Shown here in pieces: positions 7,763 through 14,074 of a DNA stretch of 33,549 bases (within the stretch, counting starts at the first letter, position 1; each line of letters begins with the position of its first letter). Both the position numbers and the translations under genes were made by a program. Source of the stretch: DATAAM01 sp036260075 (GTDB lineage: Bacteria > Actinomycetota > Acidimicrobiia > Acidimicrobiales > JAHWLA01); contig DATAAM010000039.1 in assembly GCA_036260075.1 (NCBI GenBank), positions 1-33,549 on the forward strand, given 5' to 3'. The notes under the pieces are model-generated. The model saw only the letters and a program-made list of their open reading frames with translations, was not told the origin of the DNA and made no database searches.

Positions 7763-7787
7763 TTAGCTTAACGCCTACTAAGGAAAA
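7763..7787. promoter_or_regulatory. Shared dyad motif, copy d (divergent promoter, DAO gene / M19-like genes)
   Basis: CTTA 7767-7770, core ACGCCTAC (7771-7778), TAAG 7779-7782, then AAAA. It sits in the 71-base gap between two divergent starts (7729 minus, 7801 plus). The eight-base core is identical to that of copy i at 33163-33170. Confidence 0.7.
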
Positions 7788-7800
7788 CGGAAGGGGAGAC

Positions 7801-8946
7801 GTGACCGAGCTCTTCGGCCGGTTCGACTTCGGTCTCTCGGAGGCCGAGGAAGCACGGGCGGCGCGCCTTCACGCGGACAGCATCATCATCGACACGCTCT
7901 TTCAGGGGCCCGTTGGGCACCGGGCCTTCACGGACGACATGGTGAAGGAGCTGCAGGCCGACCCGGCCAACGACGATCCCGTAGACGCCTGGGTGAACGC
8001 CGTCGCTCTCGTCAACCAACGGGCGCGCGCCGGCGAGCTGGAGGGCTACGAGGAGATCTGGCGCCAGACGGGGCTCACGGCCACGGCGTTCGGCATCGAA
8101 GTGGGCACGGCCGAAGAGGTGTTGGCGGCGGCCGTCGACCTGGCCACCCGGGTGGAGCCGAGCCAGTGGCTCTTCAAGGCGCTCACCGCCGCCGACATCC
8201 GCCGAGCCAAGGCCGAGCAACGACATGCCGTCTTCGTCAACTGCCAGCCCACCACCCCCGTCAGCCGCGACTTGGGCCTGCTCGACCAGGCCATCGACCT
8301 CGGGTTGCGCATGCTCCAGCTCACCTACAACTACCAAGACCACATCGGGGCGGGTTGCACCGAGCGAGTCGACGGCGGCCTCAGCCGCTTCGGCGTGAAG
8401 GTGGTGGAGCACCTCAACGAACGGGGCGTCCTGGTGGACGTGTCGCACTGCGGGCCGCAGACGACGCTCGACGCCTGCGCCTTCTCGTCCGCGCCCGTCG
8501 TGGCATCGCACACCGGTGCCCAAGGCGTCTACGACCACGCCAGGGGAAAGAGCGACGAAGCGCTCGACGCCTTGGCCGCCACCGGGGGTGTCGTCTGCGT
8601 CTGCGCCGTCCCCTTCTTCCTCGCCCCGGGGCGGCCGACCGTCGAGGTCGTGCTCGACCACGTGGACTACATCGCCCGGCGCATCGGGCCCGACAAGGTC
8701 GGCATCGGCACCGACTGGCCGGTACCGCTCCCCGCCTACCTGGCGGACCGCGTCGGGGAGGACCCCGAGCGTTTCCACTTCCGCCCCGAGGACAACATCG
8801 GGGGCTTCAACCTGGTCGGCTTCGACGACTACCGCGACATGCCGAACATCACCCGCGGCCTCGTGTCCCGCGGCTACAGCGACGAGGAGATCAGGGGGAT
8901 CCTGGGCGAGAACTTCCTGCGCGTCTTCGAGACCGTCTGCGGATGA
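7801..8946 (+). CDS. Peptidase M19 (membrane/renal dipeptidase)-like protein, first paralogue
   Basis: A 381-residue TIM-barrel amidohydrolase related to renal dipeptidases, which hydrolyse dipeptides with a two-zinc site. His in VDVSHCG and ASHTG, Arg in 'DHARGKSDE' and Asp in IGTDWP correspond to the family's His198, His219, Arg230 and Asp288. The N-terminal His-x-Asp metal pair is replaced: where the family has DxHxD, this protein has DTLFQ (31-35). The bridging Glu is also gone ('FVNCQP' in place of the usual IEG). It may therefore bind one metal or have changed chemistry; no signal peptide is visible. GTG 7801 is preceded by GGGGA. The stop overlaps the next paralogue's ATG by 4 bases. 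Fold is confident; dipeptidase activity is not. Confidence 0.8.
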   Translation: MTELFGRFDFGLSEAEEARAARLHADSIIIDTLFQGPVGHRAFTDDMVKELQADPANDDPVDAWVNAVALVNQRARAGELEGYEEIWRQTGLTATAFGIEVGTAEEVLAAAVDLATRVEPSQWLFKALTAADIRRAKAEQRHAVFVNCQPTTPVSRDLGLLDQAIDLGLRMLQLTYNYQDHIGAGCTERVDGGLSRFGVKVVEHLNERGVLVDVSHCGPQTTLDACAFSSAPVVASHTGAQGVYDHARGKSDEALDALAATGGVVCVCAVPFFLAPGRPTVEVVLDHVDYIARRIGPDKVGIGTDWPVPLPAYLADRVGEDPERFHFRPEDNIGGFNLVGFDDYRDMPNITRGLVSRGYSDEEIRGILGENFLRVFETVCG

Positions 8947-10082
8947 GCTTCGCCGACTACGACTTCGGCCTCGACGCCGCGGGCGAGGCTCGGGCTCGTG
9001 CGCTGCACGAACGCTCGGTCGTGGTCGACACCCTGTTCCAAGGCCCGTACGGGTACCGCAGCTTCACCGGCGACGTCGACAAGGAACTGCAAACAAGCCC
9101 CTACGCGTCGAACGCGCTCGCCATGTGGGTGGTGGCCAACGAGCTCATGCTCCGCCGAGCCGTCACGGGCGAGTTCTCCGAGTTCGAAACGTGCTGGCGC
9201 CAGTCGGGGATCACGGCCGCAGGTTGGGAGTTCGCCTCCCACGACAGCGGGCTCATGCTGCACTCCATGCGGCTGGTGACGTTGGCGCTCGACAACCTTC
9301 CGTGGCTGGAGAAGGCGCTGAAGGCCGTCGACATCCGGCGCGCCAAGGCCGACGGCCGTCACGCCCTCTACCTCCAGAACCAGCCACACGGCCTGTCCCG
9401 CGACCTCACGCTGCTCGAAGTGGCCTACGACTTCGGCCTGCGCCAGCAGATGCTGACGTACAACGACCAGGACTTCGTGGGGTCCGGGTGCACGGCCGTC
9501 GACTCCGGGCTCACCCGGTTCGGACGGCAGGTCGTGCGGCATCTCAACGAGCTCGGCGTCATCGTCGACACCGCGCACTGCGGGAAGCAGACGACGCTCG
9601 ATGCCTGCGCCGTCTCCGAGGCGCCCGTGATCGCGTCGCACACCGGCGCGGAGGCGCTGCACCGGCACGCCCGCCTGAAGAGCGACGAGGAGCTCGACGC
9701 ACTGGCGGGCACCGGCGGCGTCATCGCCGTGTGCGCCGTGCCGTTCTTCCTGTCCGCCGACCGGCCCGCCACCGTCGACGCTCTGTTGGACCACGTCGAC
9801 CACATCGTCGAGCGCGTGGGCCCGCAACACGTCGCCCTCGGCACCGACTGGCCTCTCCCGCTGCCGAAGTGGGTGCTGTCCGGGCTGGCCGATGCAGTGG
9901 CGGACGTCGGCTTCCGCCCGGAGGACGACGTTCGGGGCGAGGACAACCTCGTGGGCTTCGACGACTACCGCGACATGCCCAACATCACCCGCGGCCTCGT
10001 GGCCCGCGGGTACACCGACGAAGAGGTCGAGGGCATCCTCGGTGAGAACTTCCTGCGCGTGTTCGAACAGGTGTGTGGATGA
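8943..10082 (+). CDS. Peptidase M19-like protein, second paralogue (tandem duplicate)
   Basis: A 379-residue protein homologous to its upstream neighbour along its whole length. Shared stretches include VVDTLFQGP at the N-terminus, 'ASHTGAEALHRHARLKSDEE' in the middle, and 'NLVGFDDYRDMPNITRG' with 'GILGENFLRVFE' at the end. It has the same pattern of metal-ligand loss: Leu31 and Gln33 replace the His and Asp of the M19 HxD motif, and 'YLQNQPHG' replaces the bridging-Glu motif. The later His, His and Asp (TAHCG, ASHTG, LGTDWP) are kept. ATG 8943 overlaps the upstream stop (ATGA), so the pair is translationally coupled and may form a heteromer. The duplication is old, because the middle (about 60-120) has diverged. 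Its function is inferred only from the fold. Confidence 0.8.
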   Translation: MSFADYDFGLDAAGEARARALHERSVVVDTLFQGPYGYRSFTGDVDKELQTSPYASNALAMWVVANELMLRRAVTGEFSEFETCWRQSGITAAGWEFASHDSGLMLHSMRLVTLALDNLPWLEKALKAVDIRRAKADGRHALYLQNQPHGLSRDLTLLEVAYDFGLRQQMLTYNDQDFVGSGCTAVDSGLTRFGRQVVRHLNELGVIVDTAHCGKQTTLDACAVSEAPVIASHTGAEALHRHARLKSDEELDALAGTGGVIAVCAVPFFLSADRPATVDALLDHVDHIVERVGPQHVALGTDWPLPLPKWVLSGLADAVADVGFRPEDDVRGEDNLVGFDDYRDMPNITRGLVARGYTDEEVEGILGENFLRVFEQVCG

Positions 10083-10091
10083 GCCGTGACT

Positions 10092-10117
10092 AGCCTGAAC
10101 GCCGCACCAGGAACACC
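10092..10117. promoter_or_regulatory. Degenerate copy of the shared dyad motif (candidate j)
   Basis: CTGA 10095-10098, ACGCCGCA, CCAG 10107-10110, then GAAC. It resembles copies d and e (CTGAACGCC, AGGAA) but has only 2 of 4 matches in the right half-site. It lies in the 45-base gap between the M19-like stop and the crotonase start. It may be a weak internal operator or chance. Confidence 0.25.
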
Positions 10118-10127
10118 GAGGAGACCC

Positions 10128-10913
10128 ATGACGTCGATGTCCGCCGGGACGACGGGCAGCCGCCGGTTCGTCACGATCCGCTGCGAGTTCGATGGCCCCG
10201 TGGCCGTGATCACGCTCAACCGGCCGGAGAAGCTCAACGCCATGAACCCGAAGATGGCGGCCGAGCTCCACCACGCCTTCGGAGGGCTGCCCGATGGCAC
10301 CCGCGCCGTCGTCGTCACCGGCGACGAACGCGCCTTTTCGGCCGGGGCCGACCTGGCGGCCTCCGACGAGGTGGAGGAGGCAGGGGCGGGCTGGATCGAC
10401 ATGCTCGAGCGGCTGGCCCGGCTGCCCCAACCGTCGATCGCCGCCATCGAGGGCTATTGCCTCGGTGGGGGGTTGCTGCTGGCGCTCGCCTGCGACCTCC
10501 GCATCGCCGGTGCGACGGCCCAGTTGGGGTTCCCCGAGATCAAGCGCGGCTTCTTCCCCGGCACGGGGGCCAGCCAGCGGCTCATCCGGGCCGTCAGCCG
10601 CTCCCGTGCCAAGGAGATCATGTTCTTCGGCCGGCACGTCGACGCGGCCGCCGCCGAGCGGTGGGACCTGCTCAACCGGGTGGTCGAACCAGGCGAGGCG
10701 CTCACGACGGCACGGGCGTGGGCCGACGAGCTGGCGGCCGGCCCGCCGCTGGCCCTGGCTGCGATCAAGCGCCTCGTCGACGAGGGCGCCGAACTGCCGT
10801 TCCAGGACGGCCTCGCCTTGGAGCGGGAGGTGGACAAAACGCTCGGGGAGGATGCCAACGAGGGCGTGCTGGCCTTCCTCGAGAAGCGCCCTCCCCGGTT
10901 TCAGGGCCGCTGA
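10128..10913 (+). CDS. Enoyl-CoA hydratase/isomerase (crotonase) family protein
   Basis: A 261-residue crotonase-fold enzyme for CoA thioesters. Typical elements are 'ITLNRPEKLNAMN' near residue 35-47, the oxyanion-hole motif FSAGADLA, 'EGYCLGGGLLLALACDL' and FPEIKRGFFPGTG. Of the two acid residues of rat mitochondrial hydratase, the one in the GGG-x-E-L motif (Glu144) is Leu here, whereas the Glu in PEIKRG (Glu164) is present. That pattern is more typical of isomerases or other crotonases than of true hydratases. ATG 10128 is chosen over an in-frame GTG at 10086 because AGGAG lies ~6 bases upstream. It is co-directional with the M19-like pair and ends 4 bases before the converging MaoC gene, with a small bulged hairpin spanning both stops. 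Confidence 0.82.
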   Translation: MTSMSAGTTGSRRFVTIRCEFDGPVAVITLNRPEKLNAMNPKMAAELHHAFGGLPDGTRAVVVTGDERAFSAGADLAASDEVEEAGAGWIDMLERLARLPQPSIAAIEGYCLGGGLLLALACDLRIAGATAQLGFPEIKRGFFPGTGASQRLIRAVSRSRAKEIMFFGRHVDAAAAERWDLLNRVVEPGEALTTARAWADELAAGPPLALAAIKRLVDEGAELPFQDGLALEREVDKTLGEDANEGVLAFLEKRPPRFQGR

Positions 10914-10927
10914 GCCGTCAGCCGGCC
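10905..10927. terminator. Short stem-loop over converging crotonase and MaoC stops
   Basis: GGCCGCTGA (10905-10913) pairs with TCAGCCGGCC (10918-10927) with one bulged base and a 4-base loop. Both stop codons are part of the stem. The position suits a bidirectional terminator, but the stem is short. Confidence 0.35.
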
Positions 10928-11349
10928 TCGTCGCGGCCGAACGAGAACACTGCGTCGCCTTCGACGACGACCTCGTGGCCGCCTCGGGCGACGAGTGCGA
11001 CGTCGACCAGGCGCTCACCGTCGACGACCCGCTTGCCCGTCACCGTCACCGAGCAGGTCAACGTGTCGCCCGGCCACAGCATCGTGCGGAAACGGGTGCG
11101 CACCCGGCGGACGCGTTCGGGGCCCAACCACGACGCGGCGAGGGCGACGACGACGCCGGCTTGGAACATCCCCGCCGAAAACGCCCGCTCGAATCCTGCG
11201 GCGCGGGCGTAGTCGTCGTCGTGGTGGAGCGGGTTGAGGTCGCCCGAAGCGCCCTGGTACCGCACGATGTCGGTCAGCGTGACCGGATCGACCGTCTTGG
11301 AGGGCGCTTCGTCGCCTTGCTGCAGCTCGTCCCAGCTCGGTTCGCTCAC
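10918..11349 (-). CDS. MaoC-like hot-dog dehydratase subunit (with catalytic Asp/His)
   Basis: A 143-residue single hot-dog protein of the R-specific enoyl-CoA hydratase family. The hydratase motif is present as 'YQGASGDLNPLHHDDDYA' (about residues 31-48), giving the catalytic Asp in GDLNPLH and its His. The 'GMFQAGVV' segment forms the following helix, and 'VRTRFRTMLWPGDTL' is typical of the back strand. It would add water to a trans-enoyl-CoA. Its GTG start (11347-11349) overlaps the stop of the upstream FAS1-like dehydratase gene (11346-11348) as GTGA. Coupled pairs like this usually form heteromeric hydratases in which one subunit is catalytic and the other binds the CoA ester, as in steroid-side-chain enzymes ChsH1-ChsH2. 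Confidence 0.85.
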   Translation of the reverse strand: MSEPSWDELQQGDEAPSKTVDPVTLTDIVRYQGASGDLNPLHHDDDYARAAGFERAFSAGMFQAGVVVALAASWLGPERVRRVRTRFRTMLWPGDTLTCSVTVTGKRVVDGERLVDVALVARGGHEVVVEGDAVFSFGRDEAG

Positions 11350-11786
11350 GACGGCACCTGCCCCAGCTCGATCCCGGTGTTGCGTTCCTCGGCCACCAGC
11401 CGACCGGCCTCGTCGCGGAACTCGGTCACGCTCACAACCACCCGCATCCGGCCGCCCCGGCGACCTTCTTTGACTTCGTCCCGTTCCACTCGTGTGCTGC
11501 CCCGGAGCTCGGCGCCGGCACGGGGGGGCGGCCCGTGGAAGACGTACTCCTGCTCGCCGTGGACGCTGCGTGCCGGGTCGAGCTCGTTCTCACCCCACAC
11601 GGCGGCGTCCTCGGGCTGCCAGAAGAGCCACGTGACGAGGAACGTCGGCGGGATCACGGGGTGGGGGCCGTCGAAGAAGGCGGGGTGGTCGGCGAGGACG
11701 GCGGCCGCGAACTCGCGCACTTTGCCCCGTTCGACGGCCATCTCGAACTCGCGGCCCTCCCGTCCTGCCAGGGGAGCGTCGGCCAT
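11346..11786 (-). CDS. FAS1-like/MaoC N-terminal dehydratase domain protein (partner hot-dog subunit)
   Basis: A 146-residue hot-dog protein resembling the MaoC_dehydrat_N (FAS1-like dehydratase) domain. The 'VREFAAAVLADHPAFF' helix is followed by 'VIPPTFLVTWLFWQ' and, later, 'VHGEQEYVFHGPPPRAGAEL', the typical start of the long beta hairpin. It lacks the catalytic GDxNPxH motif found in its neighbour, so it is expected to supply the substrate-binding half of a heterodimer. ATG 11786 is preferred to the upstream in-frame start at 11927 because GGAGG lies 6 bases before it and the longer frame would overlap the divergent promoter and the permease start. It is the first gene of the minus-strand two-gene operon behind dyad motif copy e. 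Confidence 0.82.
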   Translation of the reverse strand: MADAPLAGREGREFEMAVERGKVREFAAAVLADHPAFFDGPHPVIPPTFLVTWLFWQPEDAAVWGENELDPARSVHGEQEYVFHGPPPRAGAELRGSTRVERDEVKEGRRGGRMRVVVSVTEFRDEAGRLVAEERNTGIELGQVPS

Positions 11787-11858
11787 GTGGGTCCTCCAGC
11801 GGTTGGCTTCGAGAGAAAGTTCTTGTATTCCTGCTCGCCGGCGAGACTCCCGAGGGTA

Positions 11859-11882
11859 TATGCTGAACGCCTGTAAGGAAAA
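11859..11882. promoter_or_regulatory. Shared dyad motif, copy e (divergent promoter, MaoC pair / transporter operon)
   Basis: CTGA 11863-11866, 7-base core ACGCCTG, TAAG 11874-11877, then GAAAAA. It is preceded by GTATAT (11856-11861), which may be a -10 element of either strand. It is 29 bases before the permease GTG (11906) and ~75 bases before the MaoC pair start (11786). Confidence 0.65.
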
Positions 11883-11905
11883 ACCTGTCGGCTGCTCGGA
11901 GAAGC

Positions 11906-14074
11906 GTGTCCAGTCCCAGCGAAGCACCCAAGGGGGCAGTCGAGCGTCCCCGACCGCGCCTGAAGGCCCTTCTTCTCGACCCCCGGGCGCAGCGGGCGGC
12001 GAACACAGCGGCGCTCGTCGTCCTCTTCTACTTCCTGCTCCAACGATTGTGGCCCGCCCCGCTCGGCGTCATCGTGCAGGGGGCGCTCATCGGGTCGCTG
12101 TCGGCGCTCATCGCCTTCGGCATCGCGCTCATCTACCGGGCGAACCGCATCATCAACTTCGCCCAGGGCGACCTCGGTGCCGCTCCGGCGGTGTTCGCCG
12201 TGCTGCTCATCGTCGGTCCCGGCGTGCCCTACGTCCTGGCCCTCCCGCTGGGCGTCCTCATGGGCGCCCTGCTCGGCGGCCTCGTCGAGTTCCTCGTCAT
12301 CCGCCGGTTCTTCCGGGCGCCCCGGCTCGTGCTCACCGTCGTCACGATCGGCTTGGCCCAGCTCCTCGCCGCGCTGGGCCTGGTCCTGCCGTCGCTGTTC
12401 GACTTCTCGCTCCCGCCCCAGAGCTTCCAGGCCCCGTTCGACCTGTCGTTCGAGATCTCGCCGATCGTCTTCGGCGGCAACGACGTCATCGCCATGGTGA
12501 CCGTGCCGGTGGCGATCGTCGGGCTGGCCGCCTTCTTCCGGTACACCAACGTCGGCATCGCCATCCGGGCCAGCGCCGAGAGCGCCGACCGCGCGTCCTT
12601 GCTCGGCATCCCGGTGAAGCGCCTCCAGACGATCGTCTGGGTACTCGCCTCGGCCCTGTCGACGGTCGCCATCCTCATGCGAGCGGGCGTGGTCGGCCTG
12701 CCCATCGGCACCGTGCTCGGCCCGGCCATCCTGCTCCGGTCGCTGGCGGCTGCGGTGATCGGCCGCATGGAGCGCCTGCCCACCATCTTCTTCGCCGCAG
12801 TGGGCATCGGCATCGTCGAACAGGCGATCGTCTATCGCGGCCGAACGCTGTTCGTTGCCCCGTTCCTCTTCGTCGTCATCGTCGTCGCCCTGCTGGTCCA
12901 ACGCCGTCAGACGACGGCCCGGGGAGACGAGCAGTCGAGCTGGCAGGCGGCGCGCGACGTGCGTCCCATCCCCCGCGAGCTGGCCCGCCTGCCGGAGGTC
13001 CGCTACGGGATCCGGGGCCTCAAGGCCCTCGGCCTGGTCCTCCTCGTCGTGGTGCCCCTCTTCCTGGCGCCGAGCCGGGTCAACCTGCTGGGCGCCGTGA
13101 TCATCTACGCCATGATCGGGGTCTCGCTCGTCATCCTGACCGGGTGGGCGGGCCAGATCAGCCTCGGGCAGATGGCAATGGTGGGGCTGGGGGCGGCGAT
13201 GGCCGGCTCGGTGACCAGCAGGCTCCACTGGGACCTGCTCGTCGGCCTGCTGCTCGCCGGCGTCGGCGGCACCGTCATCGCCGTGATCGTGGGCCTCCCG
13301 GCGCTGCGCATCAAAGGCCTCTACTTGGCGGTCACCACGATCGCCTTCGCCCTCATGACCTCGCAGTACCTGTTGAACCCCGAGTTCTTCTCGTGGTGGC
13401 TGCCGGAGGGACGTGTGCCTCGGCCGGTGATCCTCGGGCGCATCGTGGTGGAGAGCGAGGTCCGGTACTACTACCTGATACTCGCGTCGTTCGTGGCCAT
13501 GCTCTACGCCGTCCGCCGCGTGCGGCAAAGCCGCACCGGCCGCATCATGATCGCCGTCCGGGAGAACGAGCGGTCGGCGCAGGCGATGGGTGTCAACGCC
13601 GTTCGGGCCAAGCTCATGGCGTTCGGGATGTCGGGCTTCTTCGCCGCCGTCGCGGGCGGCTTGTTCGTCCATCACCAGCAGGGGCTCGGCATCACCGTGT
13701 TCGAGCCGGCCGAGAGCCTCGCCGTCTTCGTCATGGTGGTGATCGGCGGCCTGGGCTCGATCCCGGGCGCCATCATCGGCGCGATCTACGTGCGAGGTAT
13801 CACGTGGTTCCTCCCGGCCGACTTCCGGTTCTTCACCAACGGTGCGGGAGTGGTGCTCGTCCTCCTCATGCTGCCAGGCGGCCTCGGCGCGACCTTGTAC
13901 CAGTTGCGCGACACGATCCTGCGGCGAATCGCGGCACGCCGCGACATCCTCGTGCCCAGCCTCGTGGCCGATGCCCGCTCGACCGAAGCCACTCGGCAAA
14001 GGCGAAGTACCGAGCCCGAGCTGCCGGTACTCGACCATCCGGGTGAGCTCACGCCGGCGGCGGTCGTCGAGTGA
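11906..14074 (+). CDS. Liv-type ABC transporter permease, LivH-LivM fusion
   Basis: This 722-residue membrane protein fuses both permease subunits of the branched-chain amino-acid (HAAT) transporter family. The LivH-like half spans about residues 35-330, with 'ALIYRANRIINFAQGDLG' near residue 75-90. A hydrophilic linker rich in Arg/Gln is at about 330-365. The LivM-like half spans about 368-690, with 'GWAGQISLGQMAMVGLGA' near 412 and 'NAVRAKLMAFGMSGFFAAV' near 565. Separate LivH and LivM proteins are each ~300 residues, so the length fits a complete fusion. A short charged C-terminal tail follows. GTG 11906 has GGAGAA close upstream. It opens the long operon, and its stop overlaps the next GTG (GTGA). 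The family imports amino acids, amides, urea or aromatic acids; the substrate is unknown here. Confidence 0.88.
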   Translation: MSSPSEAPKGAVERPRPRLKALLLDPRAQRAANTAALVVLFYFLLQRLWPAPLGVIVQGALIGSLSALIAFGIALIYRANRIINFAQGDLGAAPAVFAVLLIVGPGVPYVLALPLGVLMGALLGGLVEFLVIRRFFRAPRLVLTVVTIGLAQLLAALGLVLPSLFDFSLPPQSFQAPFDLSFEISPIVFGGNDVIAMVTVPVAIVGLAAFFRYTNVGIAIRASAESADRASLLGIPVKRLQTIVWVLASALSTVAILMRAGVVGLPIGTVLGPAILLRSLAAAVIGRMERLPTIFFAAVGIGIVEQAIVYRGRTLFVAPFLFVVIVVALLVQRRQTTARGDEQSSWQAARDVRPIPRELARLPEVRYGIRGLKALGLVLLVVVPLFLAPSRVNLLGAVIIYAMIGVSLVILTGWAGQISLGQMAMVGLGAAMAGSVTSRLHWDLLVGLLLAGVGGTVIAVIVGLPALRIKGLYLAVTTIAFALMTSQYLLNPEFFSWWLPEGRVPRPVILGRIVVESEVRYYYLILASFVAMLYAVRRVRQSRTGRIMIAVRENERSAQAMGVNAVRAKLMAFGMSGFFAAVAGGLFVHHQQGLGITVFEPAESLAVFVMVVIGGLGSIPGAIIGAIYVRGITWFLPADFRFFTNGAGVVLVLLMLPGGLGATLYQLRDTILRRIAARRDILVPSLVADARSTEATRQRRSTEPELPVLDHPGELTPAAVVE

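Noticed and set aside
9425..10082. Possible gene conversion or recent duplication between the two M19-like genes
   Set aside because: The proteins are similar at both ends, but the middle sections differ strongly and nucleotide identity is patchy, so a recent event is not supported by reading alone.
8874..11018. A 714-codon minus-strand open frame opposite the second M19-like gene and crotonase
   Set aside because: It lies antisense to two genes with clear family motifs and shows no domain of its own.
11654..14038. A 794-codon minus-strand open frame opposite the permease
   Set aside because: Its composition is Asp/His/Arg/Glu-rich, as expected for the antisense of a GC-rich membrane-protein gene, with no motif or ribosome-binding site.
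10294..14046. A 1250-codon plus-strand open frame crossing the crotonase, MaoC genes and permease
   Set aside because: It is out of frame with four well-supported genes, is Arg/Pro/Ser-rich without any domain, and crosses a divergent promoter. It is an artefact of high GC.
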